From positions 186,001 through 250,000 of the forward strand of contig CAWCIY010000003.1 in the NCBI GenBank assembly GCA_963795715.1: 64,000 nucleotides of DNA. Direction: 5' to 3'. The notes below the pieces were generated by a model. That model worked only from the letters and a program-made list of their open reading frames with translations. It searched no databases and was not told the DNA's origin. The stretch is from JAFEDN01 sp963795715. Its GTDB lineage: Bacteria > Pseudomonadota > Gammaproteobacteria > Coxiellales > Coxiellaceae. A program made the position numbers and the translations under genes. This document shows, one piece after another, positions 28,023-37,120 of this stretch; positions within the stretch are counted from its first letter, which is position 1; every line of letters starts with the position of its first letter.

Positions 28023-28385
28023 ATGATAAAATGGCTAAGAACTATAGTAGCTGGCAGTTTATTTTTGGCAGCAAGCGTTCAGGCAGAACCGTATGTTTTA
28101 ACGGTTGATAATCAAGCCGCCAATTTTGTTCTTGTAAAAGAAATCTGTAACGGTGGCAAAATTAAAAACCCTCCCCCGACTTTGCCCATATCGCAGCTAG
28201 CCTACATCGACGTAATCAGCGACGCTAGTTTGGGTTGTGTTTTGAACTATGCAGAATCCAATAAAAACAACTCATTGGGAATTTGGATTCATGAAGGCAA
28301 AGTAGAGTGTAACAACGAAGGAACCATAGGCGCTTATCAATGTAATTTCAATACCAGCAATAAAACTCTAACCATCAAAAAATGA
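28023..28385 (+). CDS. Small secreted protein, function unknown
   Basis: A 120-residue protein with a signal peptide (MIKWLRTIVAGSLFLAAS, cleavage near VQA-EPY). The mature part has four cysteines (EICNGGK, GCVLNY, VECNNE, YQCNF), suggesting two disulfides in an oxidising compartment. It follows parE by 12 bp; a TATAAT at 28011-28016 stands just before the ATG, though no good -35 box is seen. No family recognised. Confidence 0.65.
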   Translation: MIKWLRTIVAGSLFLAASVQAEPYVLTVDNQAANFVLVKEICNGGKIKNPPPTLPISQLAYIDVISDASLGCVLNYAESNKNNSLGIWIHEGKVECNNEGTIGAYQCNFNTSNKTLTIKK

Positions 28386-28394
28386 CAGCAAATC

Positions 28395-29396
28395 ATGAAA
28401 AATAGCGATACTACTTCGCCAGCAATTCCCGCTGAAGAACAGCGGAAATCGCTTCCTGTTTCATATCCTGCCCATCGGCAAAGCCGATTGCTCAGTCCCA
28501 CATCGCGCAAAGAGGAGCAAACAATTCCCTGGGTTATTCAGCTGTGTGTTTGGGGGACTGTTATTTTGTGGTCATCCGCACTCATTGCTATTCGCATTGG
28601 CTTGCACAGCTACACTCCGGGGGCCTTAGGCCTACTGCGCTATTTAATCGCCTCTTTTTGCCTATTAATTTTATATTTCCGGCTACCTAAAAGACATATG
28701 CCCAGTTTACGTGATTTGTTGCACATTTTATTTATAGGCGCCATGGGAATAGGTGTTTACAACATTGTTATTAATTATGGCGAGATCGTCGTTCCCGCCG
28801 GCATGGCCGGTTTTATTATTGGCTTAATGCCTATTTTTACGATGTTTTTTGCCTATTTCTTGCTGAAGGAGAGTGTGCCGGTAAGATGCTGGCTGGGAGT
28901 TCTCATCAGTATGCTTGGACTCTTTCTGATTGCTTACCACGAGAGCTCAAACTTAAAGTACGATATTAGTATATTATATATCTTGTTGGCCGCATTTTTA
29001 GGAAGTTACTACGCTGTGTCGCAAAAAGCTTTATTTCACCGATATAACCCACTCGAGTTGGTCATTTTAACGATTTGGAGCGGAACATTGGTTATGTTGT
29101 TTTGCTTTCCCAGCATGATACATGAGATTCCTAAAGCCTCATGGCAATCAACCACTGCAGCAATTTATTTGGGGGTCTTTCCTGCTGCAGTTGCTTACGC
29201 GTTATGGAATTATGCTTTAGCGAAAACTCAAACCGGTCGTGTTTCCGGATATTTATACGCCATGCCCATTATCGCCACTCTTTTGGGAATGGTCATCTTA
29301 CAAGAATATCCAGGCGTTTTAGAATTAGTAGGCGGTCTTATTACTTTATGCGGCGCAATAACCATTAATTATTTTTATAAATATCCAAGAAGGTAA
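28395..29396 (+). CDS. EamA/RhaT-family transporter with element-derived N-terminus
   Basis: A drug/metabolite transporter of the inner membrane with ten membrane segments in two EamA repeats (GTVILWSSALIAIRIGLHSY to LLIAYHE, then ISILYILLAAFLGSYYAVSQ to the end). Residues 10-43 are encoded by a partial copy of the dispersed element and are polar, so they form an unusual cytoplasmic extension before the first segment at about residue 47. The substrate is unknown. The frame is intact through the insertion. Confidence 0.88.
   Translation: MKNSDTTSPAIPAEEQRKSLPVSYPAHRQSRLLSPTSRKEEQTIPWVIQLCVWGTVILWSSALIAIRIGLHSYTPGALGLLRYLIASFCLLILYFRLPKRHMPSLRDLLHILFIGAMGIGVYNIVINYGEIVVPAGMAGFIIGLMPIFTMFFAYFLLKESVPVRCWLGVLISMLGLFLIAYHESSNLKYDISILYILLAAFLGSYYAVSQKALFHRYNPLELVILTIWSGTLVMLFCFPSMIHEIPKASWQSTTAAIYLGVFPAAVAYALWNYALAKTQTGRVSGYLYAMPIIATLLGMVILQEYPGVLELVGGLITLCGAITINYFYKYPRR
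28421..28522 (+). repeat. Dispersed palindromic element, copy 4 (partial, in a CDS)
   Basis: Stem 1 is AGCAATTCCCGCT (28421-28433) against 28441-28453 with two mismatches. Stem 2 is ATCGGC-AAA-GCCGAT at 28474-28488. Stem 3, the tail hairpin and the right end are missing. It is read in frame as part of the EamA-family gene. Confidence 0.75.
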
Positions 29397-29434
29397 AAAA
29401 TAAGTGTATGAAATTCCTTACGCGATGGGGGATT

Positions 29435-29468
29435 CTTAAGGGGGAGAATCGCGATTCTCCCCCTTAAG
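29435..29468. terminator. Perfect 34-bp palindrome between convergent genes
   Basis: CTTAAGGGGGAGAATCG followed directly by its exact complement. It corresponds to stem 3 of the dispersed element, and element-like tail sequence flanks it (about 29415-29505, minus orientation). It lies between the 3' ends of the EamA gene and murU and may end both transcripts. Confidence 0.7.
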
Positions 29469-29510
29469 CGCGAGCGCAGGCTTTGCCGAGCATCGCGTAA
29501 AAACAAATTT

Positions 29511-30170
29511 CTAGCACTGGCAACTTTCCAATTGCTCCAAAGTGCCAATGTTATTCCAACCCCCTCGATAATGTTCTCCGGTAACTCCCCCTTTTGAAAT
29601 AGCAGCCTGCAACAATTTTGCCAAAGTTAACTTTTCTAAAGAATAACCGGAAAATAATTGCGGGGTCAGCAGACTAATATTGCCAAAAGTCAGCATATTA
29701 TCTCCTTCCAGAGCAACCGTTCCATTTTTATTTAAATGGAAATCTCCTTGTACATGAAAGCTGGGGTTATCCACAAACACTAAATGACCACTGCCGACCT
29801 CAGATTTAGTTACCAATTGCTGAAAAGGGAAATCAGTTACAATGTCTGCGCTCAGTAAAATAAACGGTTCTTTTCCTAGTAATGGTAAGGCCTTAATAAT
29901 CCCACCGCCTGTTTCTAATTCACCTAATTTAAATTCTCGAGAATACTGAATGCTTAAACCGTATTGGCTGCCGTCGCGTAAGTACTCCATAATTTGGTCG
30001 GCGAAATAACAAACATTAATGACTATGTCAAATATCCCGGCTTGTTTTAATCCAATTAATAAAGGATCGATCAATCTTCCATTGCGGAAAGGAACCAATG
30101 GTTTGGGAGTAAAATCGGTTAGAGGCCGCATACGTTCACCACGACCAGCCGCTAAAATCATGGCCTTCAT
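29511..30170 (-). CDS. murU: N-acetylmuramate-1-phosphate uridylyltransferase MurU
   Basis: A nucleotidyltransferase of the peptidoglycan recycling bypass that makes UDP-MurNAc. The signature MKAMILAAGRGERMRPLTDF with TPKPLVPF is at the N-terminus, and LLSADIVTDFPF carries the metal-binding Asp. 219 residues is typical. It overlaps amgK by 4 bp (ATGA), and the amgK-murU pair beside lptD is the arrangement known in pseudomonads. Confidence 0.93.
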   Translation of the reverse strand: MKAMILAAGRGERMRPLTDFTPKPLVPFRNGRLIDPLLIGLKQAGIFDIVINVCYFADQIMEYLRDGSQYGLSIQYSREFKLGELETGGGIIKALPLLGKEPFILLSADIVTDFPFQQLVTKSEVGSGHLVFVDNPSFHVQGDFHLNKNGTVALEGDNMLTFGNISLLTPQLFSGYSLEKLTLAKLLQAAISKGGVTGEHYRGGWNNIGTLEQLESCQC

Positions 30171-31141
30171 TTAATTTTCTCCAGTAAGTTATTTATTTTT
30201 ACCATTTCAGGATAGCGCAAACTCACTTCACGCAAATAATTTAATGAACGAGGAATATATTGCAAGTAGTCAGAACTGTGGCCTAAAACATGAAATCTGG
30301 CAAACAAACCTATGCATTTAATGTGCCGTTGTAAGCTGGAAAAATCACACCAACGCAACCACAGTTGCGGATTATCTATTTTTAAAATTCCAGCAGATAA
30401 AACTTGGCAGCGATAGTGTTCCATCCAATCACGCACATGTTGAGATGGCCAATCAATGTAGCAATCTCTCAATAAAGACATAAGATCATATGTCAGAGGG
30501 CCTAAAACCGCATCTTGAAAGTCTAGTACGCCGGTAATTTGCGGTATATCCATCAAATTACGGCTATGATAATCGTAATGTACACAAACTTGCGGCTGCT
30601 CTTGTGAAGTCTCAATTAACAAGTCAAACAAACTTTCAAATTCCTTTTGGTCGGCTGCCGCCAATTGCGCATCCAACAATTTTTGAAAATAGAATTCCAA
30701 AAACCAATCCATTTTTTCGCGGTAATGTTTCATGTCAAATTTGGGCAAACGATAAGAAAAATCATCTGAATAAGATTGAATCCGCAACAATGCAGTAAAA
30801 GCTTGACGATATAACCGGTCGGCATTACTTGAATTCAATGAATCGAAATAAGATTTTTTACCCAAGTCACTGAGTAATAAAAACCCTTGTTTTAAATCAG
30901 TTTCATATACTTTGGGAACGTGAATCCCTAGTTCAAGGAAGGACTGAGATAGCTGTATAAAAGCCAAACACTTGCCATCTGGAGGCGAATCCATGACCAC
31001 AAAACTTTTATCCACCATTTCTATTCTAGAGTAACGTCTGAGTCCAGCGCCAGGAGGCATAGGTTCCAATTTAAACGGCTGATCAAGTACCGAGTTTAAC
31101 CAATTTTGCATCAAAACATTTCTGTCGCCAATTTTATTCAT
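30167..31141 (-). CDS. amgK: Anomeric MurNAc/GlcNAc kinase AmgK
   Basis: An aminoglycoside-phosphotransferase-fold kinase that phosphorylates MurNAc at C1 and feeds MurU. Motifs are PPGAGLRRYSRIE (nucleotide loop), CVHYDYHSRNLMD with the catalytic Asp, and VLDFQDAVLGPLTYDLMSLL with the metal-binding Asp. The start ATG 31141 has a weak TAGG upstream; ATG 31111 and 31156 are alternatives. Together with murU it lets the cell reuse wall sugars and avoid fosfomycin-sensitive MurA steps. Confidence 0.92.
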   Translation of the reverse strand: MNKIGDRNVLMQNWLNSVLDQPFKLEPMPPGAGLRRYSRIEMVDKSFVVMDSPPDGKCLAFIQLSQSFLELGIHVPKVYETDLKQGFLLLSDLGKKSYFDSLNSSNADRLYRQAFTALLRIQSYSDDFSYRLPKFDMKHYREKMDWFLEFYFQKLLDAQLAAADQKEFESLFDLLIETSQEQPQVCVHYDYHSRNLMDIPQITGVLDFQDAVLGPLTYDLMSLLRDCYIDWPSQHVRDWMEHYRCQVLSAGILKIDNPQLWLRWCDFSSLQRHIKCIGLFARFHVLGHSSDYLQYIPRSLNYLREVSLRYPEMVKINNLLEKIK

Positions 31142-31157
31142 ATGCCTATTATACACT

Positions 31158-31220
31158 TTACCTGATGGGGGATCGCAAGGGGGAGAAGAGCAGGGTCAAT
31201 TCCCGTTGACCGGGAATTGC
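31158..31220 (-). repeat. Dispersed palindromic element, copy 5 (partial)
   Basis: It holds the tail part (ACCTGATGGGGGATCGCAAG), half of stem 3, and stem 1 (CAATTCCCG 31197-31205 with 31211-31219). Stem 2 is deleted. It lies directly upstream of amgK, between it and the divergent membrane protein gene. Confidence 0.7.
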
Positions 31221-31283
31221 TGTTGACATGTTGCCTACCTAGTATTATTTTGCCTGCTCATTCATAAGACAAAGGAGCATGTT

Positions 31284-32495
31284 ATGGACTTTTTCATTTT
31301 CCCTGAAGAAACACTTGGCGTGTCCTCGGAAATTAAACAGGCAATGGCGCATCTTATTAATGCAGATGGCGGAAGTGAAATAATAGAAGCTAAAACCCAT
31401 AGACATTCTCTTCGTGATATTTTTGAAACAATTTTTTTTAGTCTTTTAAATATTTGCGCTTACGCTGCTCTTACCCGCTCTTTTGCCGGAGGTTATGAGT
31501 TAGTGACCAGAGCCAAATGGCCTAAAATACCGACCTATATTATGGGCACACTAGTAGGTCTTTTAGCTTCACATGCTCCTTATAAGCAAATTAGCAGCGC
31601 TAATCAGGTCTTAAAAGTTTTATTTAAGGATTTAAATCCTAAAAAAATATTGATCATTGCTTTGATTATGCTTTTTTTTGGTTTTTGGTCGGGAATAGGT
31701 ATGGCGCAAATGGGCGCCAGCGCTTTAAGCAAAATGCTTACCCAAGATTGGGAGGTTAATTTTGATAATATTGATATTGCACTTTGGATCAGTTTTGGCA
31801 TGACCCTGTTTTCACAAAGCTGGATGTACACCGAACGAGTATACAATTTGCAACTGAAAGCGTTATTAGAAGAAGTACGCGAAAACCCTAGGTATTTATT
31901 ATTTCTTTTACCTAATATTGTCGGCGCAGGCATGGGAGTTTCCACCAACCAACACTTCGGTGTACAAAGCACCAGACAATTTATAAGTAACTTATGGATT
32001 TGTGAAGGTATGGGGACACTGAGCGCCAGCGGTCCTTTCTTTATGAGCCTGATTGGGATGAATGTTGTTTATAAAACTATCAGCCATGCTGATTGCCATT
32101 GTTGTGGTAACAGAAGATCTCAAAATCAGCTCTTATTAGAAGAAGAGCATAATAATAATTTGGCGCCTAAAACGATTGTTTGTAAAAAGTTAACAAAGTG
32201 GGATATTGTCGCAGCAGTGACGTCTTCCACCATCTCCGTATTTCCGAATACAGAATACAATATTGAAGCCAATCTTGGTAGCGGTGGGCTAACTATACTG
32301 GGACTTATCTTATTTTTATTAGGGATCCTATATAACATTGTGCCTAAAATAGAAGCGATTTTACGTAATAAGTCGAATGCTAATTCTCAAAATGAGGTTA
32401 AGCTGCTGCCAAGAGGACCCTCTTTTTTGGTTCAAACTCCTAAAAAGGAAAAAAAGTATGGGAATCACGGTTTTGAGGTGCCCGTATTGACTTAG
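31284..32495 (+). CDS. Orphan multi-spanning membrane protein
   Basis: A 403-residue protein I do not recognise. About eight hydrophobic segments are visible, e.g. FSLLNICAYAALTRSFAGG, ILIIALIMLFFGFWSGIGMA, LFLLPNIVGAGMG and LTILGLILFLLGILYNIV. A Cys/His cluster HADCHCCGNR lies near residue 275 in a loop and could bind metal. The last 45 residues are soluble and basic. AAGGAG precedes the ATG. It sits between amgK and lptD, where related genomes usually have no gene, so it was probably added to a conserved locus. Confidence 0.65.
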   Translation: MDFFIFPEETLGVSSEIKQAMAHLINADGGSEIIEAKTHRHSLRDIFETIFFSLLNICAYAALTRSFAGGYELVTRAKWPKIPTYIMGTLVGLLASHAPYKQISSANQVLKVLFKDLNPKKILIIALIMLFFGFWSGIGMAQMGASALSKMLTQDWEVNFDNIDIALWISFGMTLFSQSWMYTERVYNLQLKALLEEVRENPRYLLFLLPNIVGAGMGVSTNQHFGVQSTRQFISNLWICEGMGTLSASGPFFMSLIGMNVVYKTISHADCHCCGNRRSQNQLLLEEEHNNNLAPKTIVCKKLTKWDIVAAVTSSTISVFPNTEYNIEANLGSGGLTILGLILFLLGILYNIVPKIEAILRNKSNANSQNEVKLLPRGPSFLVQTPKKEKKYGNHGFEVPVLT

Positions 32496-32592
32496 ATGGC
32501 ATTTTTCAGAGAAAACTATTGCTTCCAATCGTATCTAAACTCCCAGTTCTTTAGTAGAATCTTGGTTTTAATTTTAGTGAGTTGGGAGAACG

Positions 32593-35148
32593 GTGAAAAA
32601 AAAGGTATTGCAGCTATCTAGCTTGTATTTGCTAATGATATCGACAAGCAATGCTTCAGCAACCACGTATAGTCACCAAGATGTGGCAAGATTGCTGGGT
32701 TGGGTTTCCGCTCCCAATACTAACCTGTGTCAGGGCTATTATTCCGAACCTCCCACTTTGTCCCAATCATCTTTGCCGGCAGGTAACTCTCAGGCGCCGA
32801 TTCACATCAGCTATGCCGGGCCCGGAGTGGTTTCTTCGTATGGAATTTCTACCATCAATAAAGAAGTGGAAGTTTCGCAACCTGGAAGGATTGCCAAAGC
32901 AGATAAAGCAATTATTTATCGCAATTCCAAAACGGGTAAAATTGATTATATTCGTTTGGAAGGACATGTAGAAGTCCGTGAAAAAGGTCGATTGGTTGCC
33001 GGGCCTTACTCAGTGCTGAATCTCAGCCAACATACCTTAGAAGTAGGCCCTGCTGTTTATCATTTGTACGAAGACCCCTCTCTCTTCAAATTGCCAAATC
33101 TTCCCAAACCTTATGATGCTTGGGGAACTTCTGATAAAACTTTTCGTGATTCTACCGGTATCGTACACCTGACCAATGCTTCTTACACCACTTGTTCACC
33201 GGTCAATCCTACTTGGCAAATTGCTGCCGGCAGCATAGTGCTCAACCAAAAAGAGGGATTTGGCACCGCATACAATATGACTTTACGCTTTTTCGATGTG
33301 CCACTTATGTACGCTCCGCTCTATTCGTTTCCCATAGATAACCGTAGGAAAACGGGGTTCTTAACTCCAGATCCCTCCTATCAAAGCAATGGTGGTTTTT
33401 CACTGGCCTTACCTTATTATTGGAATTTAGCGCCCAATTACGATTTGACTACCACCCCCAAATTCATACAAGAACGGGGTTTTCAACTCAATTCTTTATT
33501 CCGTTATCTTAGCCGTCCGGGAAGTGAAGGTGAGGTATATTTAAGTTTCGATCCTGACGACCCCAGATTTAATCAGTTTCGCAGAGACACCTTGTCCAAT
33601 CCACCGACGGCGCCCGGGGTTGACCTAACCCCCTATTTAAATGACTTACACAGTTATGGTGACTTTCGCGGTTTTCTCCACTTGCAAGAGACCGATCAGT
33701 TTAACGAATTCTGGCGAGCGCATATTCAATTAAATTATGTCACCGACGATTATTATTTTCAGGACTTTGGTTCCTCCTATGCCGATCTCATTGCAAACCA
33801 ATTGCCCAATCAGTTGGATGTGGAATATCAAAGTAAGCATTGGGGATTAGTCGGCTTTATCCAAGGGTACCAAACCTTACATATTATCGGCCAAGCGGGT
33901 ACACCTGCTTTTGATCAATACACTCGTATTCCTGAATTGGATGTTTCCAGTGATTATGCTGATATTTGGCGAGGCGTAGATTTCAGCCTTGCGGGGCAAT
34001 CTGTTAATTTTGCCTATAACAGCATATTTCAACCCACTACCTTAGAACTGCCGATTGGGGAAAGACTGCATTTAAGACCGACATTAAGTCGGCAATTTAC
34101 TGGATCTTCCTGGTATTTTACACCCCAAATCTCTTTAGACAGCACCTCTTATGCTGCACAATTGCCTACGGTGAACCCCAATATTGATTCCGACTCCCGG
34201 CCTTCTTTTGATGCCAGTCGAAATTTACCTATTGTAGATGTAGACACCGGCCTGTATCTGGACCATGCGATACGTTGGGACCATTATTCATATTTAGCGA
34301 CTTTGGAACCTAGATTATTTTACTTATATGTGCCTTTTATAAACCAAAATAAATATCCTAATTTTGATTCGGAATTATTGCCTTTCACCTATCCGCAGCT
34401 CTTCGATGTGAATCGTTTCACTAGCTATGACCGATTGGAAAACTCCAACCAATTCAGTTTAGGATTAACCAGCAGAGTGCTGAATAGCAATACCTCTGAA
34501 CAAAAATTAAAATTGGACTTAGGCATGGGATTTTATTTAGAATCCCCAAAAGTATGTTTGGATCCGCAAAATTGTTTCGGCAGTACTTTCCAATATATTT
34601 CTCCTAATTCTCATGTCACTCCTTTTGTCACACAGTTAACTTATTATCCTTGGATCAACTGGTCTCTTGTCGGCAGTTTTGCTTATGATCTTTCAGTGGG
34701 CGCAACTAACAACGGTCAAGTTGGGGTAAATTATAATTATGCAAACACCTATGTTTTTACTACCAATTATCTTTACGTACGCAACACAACCTCCACTCCC
34801 GTGGATAATTATGGTTTAAGCAACAGCACCAACTTGGTCAATGCCGGTGGGGCTTGGACTTTTACTATGCACTGGAGCGCTTTAGCTTACGCCCAATATA
34901 ATTTCAGCAAGGAGCGGCCGGATAGTTATTACGGTGGCTTTCAATACGATGCCTGTTGTTGGATGTTTCGTTTCATTGCCTCACGCAGCTTTCAAAGACC
35001 AGATACTGATTCCAATGGTCGACCGGATAATATCTTTAGAAATGCTTTCTATGTGCAAATACAGTTGAAGAGCTTAGGCAGTTTTGGAACCAGTGCGAGT
35101 AGTTTATTGAGTTCCACCTTGAGTAGTTTCGCCGATCCTTTTAAATAG
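32593..35148 (+). CDS. lptD: LPS-assembly protein LptD
   Basis: The outer membrane barrel that with LptE inserts lipopolysaccharide. A signal peptide (KVLQLSSLYLLMISTSNASA) precedes the OstA_N jellyroll (SQPGRIAKADKAIIYRNSKT) and a long beta-barrel domain. All four structural cysteines appear: Cys46, one in SYTTCSPVNPTW, and the adjacent pair in YDACCWMFRF near the C-terminus, which make the inter-domain disulfides. An additional pair lies in KVCLDPQNCF. The start is GTG 32593 behind GGGAG. Length 851. It heads the lptD-surA-pdxA-rsmA cluster. Confidence 0.96.
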   Translation: MKKKVLQLSSLYLLMISTSNASATTYSHQDVARLLGWVSAPNTNLCQGYYSEPPTLSQSSLPAGNSQAPIHISYAGPGVVSSYGISTINKEVEVSQPGRIAKADKAIIYRNSKTGKIDYIRLEGHVEVREKGRLVAGPYSVLNLSQHTLEVGPAVYHLYEDPSLFKLPNLPKPYDAWGTSDKTFRDSTGIVHLTNASYTTCSPVNPTWQIAAGSIVLNQKEGFGTAYNMTLRFFDVPLMYAPLYSFPIDNRRKTGFLTPDPSYQSNGGFSLALPYYWNLAPNYDLTTTPKFIQERGFQLNSLFRYLSRPGSEGEVYLSFDPDDPRFNQFRRDTLSNPPTAPGVDLTPYLNDLHSYGDFRGFLHLQETDQFNEFWRAHIQLNYVTDDYYFQDFGSSYADLIANQLPNQLDVEYQSKHWGLVGFIQGYQTLHIIGQAGTPAFDQYTRIPELDVSSDYADIWRGVDFSLAGQSVNFAYNSIFQPTTLELPIGERLHLRPTLSRQFTGSSWYFTPQISLDSTSYAAQLPTVNPNIDSDSRPSFDASRNLPIVDVDTGLYLDHAIRWDHYSYLATLEPRLFYLYVPFINQNKYPNFDSELLPFTYPQLFDVNRFTSYDRLENSNQFSLGLTSRVLNSNTSEQKLKLDLGMGFYLESPKVCLDPQNCFGSTFQYISPNSHVTPFVTQLTYYPWINWSLVGSFAYDLSVGATNNGQVGVNYNYANTYVFTTNYLYVRNTTSTPVDNYGLSNSTNLVNAGGAWTFTMHWSALAYAQYNFSKERPDSYYGGFQYDACCWMFRFIASRSFQRPDTDSNGRPDNIFRNAFYVQIQLKSLGSFGTSASSLLSSTLSSFADPFK

Positions 35149-35249
35149 CCGAGGCAGCCGTAAAGTAACCTATTACTTTATAAACAAATAAAGTACAATA
35201 ACCAAAAATGACAAGTTGTTTTGCTAATGCTCCAACGGAGAAACTTTTA

Positions 35250-36200
35250 ATGAAAAAAATACTGGTTTATTTATCTATTCCTTTTCTCTTGTTTAGTTTA
35301 GGAATCAGTTGGGCACAACCGGCTCAAAATCAACCTGCTGTGCGAAAACCTGAACCAGTAGTTTCTCTTAATCGCATTGTTGCCATAGTCAATGATGAAA
35401 TTATTACCGAAACTGAACTCGATTCCGCTATAGACCAATTAAGGCAGCAACTGATCGCTAACCATATCCCTGTTCCCACTGATGAACAGTTGAGAAATGA
35501 TGCCCTGCAACAACTGATTACTTACCACTTGCAGTTACAAATGGCGCATCGCAACAACATTGAACCCACTCCTGAAGAAATCGATAAAGCCATTGATCAA
35601 ATCGCAAAAAGTCACAATATGAACTTAGATCAACTGAAAGCGCAACTTCAGCAGCAACACGTTACTTACGACGAATTCCGTAAAAAATTGGTTGATCAAT
35701 TGACAATTACTAAATTGCAGCAGCAAATGGTGGGGCTTCAAGTTAAAGTCACTGATGCCGATATTGCCGCTTATAAAAAAACTTTACCCGCTAATTATCA
35801 GCAATACCATTTAATAGATTTTTATTTTCCACTAGTCCAAAATCCTTCCAAGCAGCAAATTGCTGCAGCGCTAGCCACCGCCAAAGAAGTGCAAAATAAA
35901 CTAAATACGGGTGCTGATATAGAAAGCATTACTCCTCATTACCATGATTTAGGCTGGCGAAGCAGTACTGACTTGCCTGAGATCTTTTTGCAACAATTAC
36001 CCAGTTTAACCTTGACCAATGCTTCAATGCCCTTACGCGCCCCCAATGGGTATCACGTTTTAAAATTACTCGAAGTACGCACCAGCCTTTCTGATGACCA
36101 AGTTCGAGAGATTCTTTTCCGTAAAAAATTCGAAGACGCTGTTAAAGAGGCTGTAGACCGAGCGAAAAATCAAGCTTATGTCAAGATTATTCCGAAATGA
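35250..36200 (+). CDS. surA: Periplasmic chaperone SurA, single PPIase domain
   Basis: A chaperone for outer membrane barrels, including LptD. Signal peptide MKKILVYLSIPFLLFSLGIS, then the SurA N domain (NRIVAIVNDEIITETELD), then one parvulin region (QQYHLIDFYFPLVQNP to PLRAPNGYHVLKLLEV) and the C-terminal helix (FRKKFEDAVKEAV). At 316 residues it is about 110 shorter than E. coli SurA and lacks one parvulin domain. ATG 35250 is chosen for its ACGGAG site and signal peptide; the frame opens earlier at 35208. It overlaps pdxA by ATGA. Confidence 0.93.
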   Translation: MKKILVYLSIPFLLFSLGISWAQPAQNQPAVRKPEPVVSLNRIVAIVNDEIITETELDSAIDQLRQQLIANHIPVPTDEQLRNDALQQLITYHLQLQMAHRNNIEPTPEEIDKAIDQIAKSHNMNLDQLKAQLQQQHVTYDEFRKKLVDQLTITKLQQQMVGLQVKVTDADIAAYKKTLPANYQQYHLIDFYFPLVQNPSKQQIAAALATAKEVQNKLNTGADIESITPHYHDLGWRSSTDLPEIFLQQLPSLTLTNASMPLRAPNGYHVLKLLEVRTSLSDDQVREILFRKKFEDAVKEAVDRAKNQAYVKIIPK

Positions 36201-37120
36201 AACCGGTAATCCTGTCCGCCGGTGAGCCGGCCGGTATTGGTCCTGATATTATTTTACAGTTAGCACATTCCAAGCCTCACCGCTCTTTCTATGTAGTGGC
36301 GGATCCGCAATTATTTGCCGAACGAGCAAAATTATTACAAATCTCTTTGCCTTCTAATATAAAATTTCGAAATGTGTACTTAAAATCACCTTGCAGAGCC
36401 GGAATTTTAAATACTGAAAATGCAGGATACGTTTTAGAATGTTTGACTCAGGCAGTTGAATATTGTTTAAACCATGAATTTCATGCACTGGTTACCGGCC
36501 CTGTGCATAAAGGGGTGATCAATCAAGCAGGTCTTGCCTTTACCGGACATACTGAATTCTTAGCACAACTAACCAATAGCCCTATGCCGGTGATGCTCTT
36601 TGCAACTGAAACAATACGGTTAGCCCTTTTAACAACGCATATCCCTTTAGCAGACGTACCGAAAGCAGTTACCAAGGAAAAAATCGATCGAGTCATTGAA
36701 GCGATCCATGAAGGTATGAAAAACCGGTTTCGTTTGCCTCAACCAAAAATTGCAGTGTGTGGCTTGAATCCGCACGCGGGGGAACAAGGCTATTTAGGGC
36801 GTGAAGAAATAGATATTATCGTCCCAGCTTTAGAATCTTTGCGCGCCAAAGGTTATTCCCTTTTAGGACCGATTCCAGCAGATACTGCTTTCACACCGGA
36901 TGCTTTGAGCCGCTGTGATGTGGTACTGGCCATGTACCATGATCAAGGTCTATCAGTAATAAAAGCCCAGAGCTTTAGCTCAGCCGTAAATGTGACTCTT
37001 GGGTTACCCATTATCCGTACCTCTGTAGACCACGGTACTGCGCTTACTCTAGCCGGCACCGGTAAAGCACAATTCGCGAACCTGGAAGCGGCCATCCGCT
37101 TAGCGGAGCAACTGTGCTAA
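36197..37120 (+). CDS. pdxA: 4-hydroxythreonine-4-phosphate dehydrogenase PdxA
   Basis: An NAD-dependent enzyme of the DXP-dependent vitamin B6 pathway. Motifs are SAGEPAGIGPDI at the start, ALVTGPVHKGVINQAG, TGHTEFLA, and MYHDQGLSVIKAQSF with the metal-binding His, ending TSVDHGTALTLAGTGKA. 307 residues, slightly shorter than usual but complete. Overlaps surA by 4 bp and rsmA by 7 bp. pdxH, another B6 gene, is 2.2 kb downstream. Confidence 0.96.
   Translation: MKPVILSAGEPAGIGPDIILQLAHSKPHRSFYVVADPQLFAERAKLLQISLPSNIKFRNVYLKSPCRAGILNTENAGYVLECLTQAVEYCLNHEFHALVTGPVHKGVINQAGLAFTGHTEFLAQLTNSPMPVMLFATETIRLALLTTHIPLADVPKAVTKEKIDRVIEAIHEGMKNRFRLPQPKIAVCGLNPHAGEQGYLGREEIDIIVPALESLRAKGYSLLGPIPADTAFTPDALSRCDVVLAMYHDQGLSVIKAQSFSSAVNVTLGLPIIRTSVDHGTALTLAGTGKAQFANLEAAIRLAEQLC

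Noticed and set aside
22782..28385. The two small secreted Cys-containing proteins as a paralogous pair
   Set aside because: Cysteine spacing and sequence do not align; only size and signal peptide are alike.
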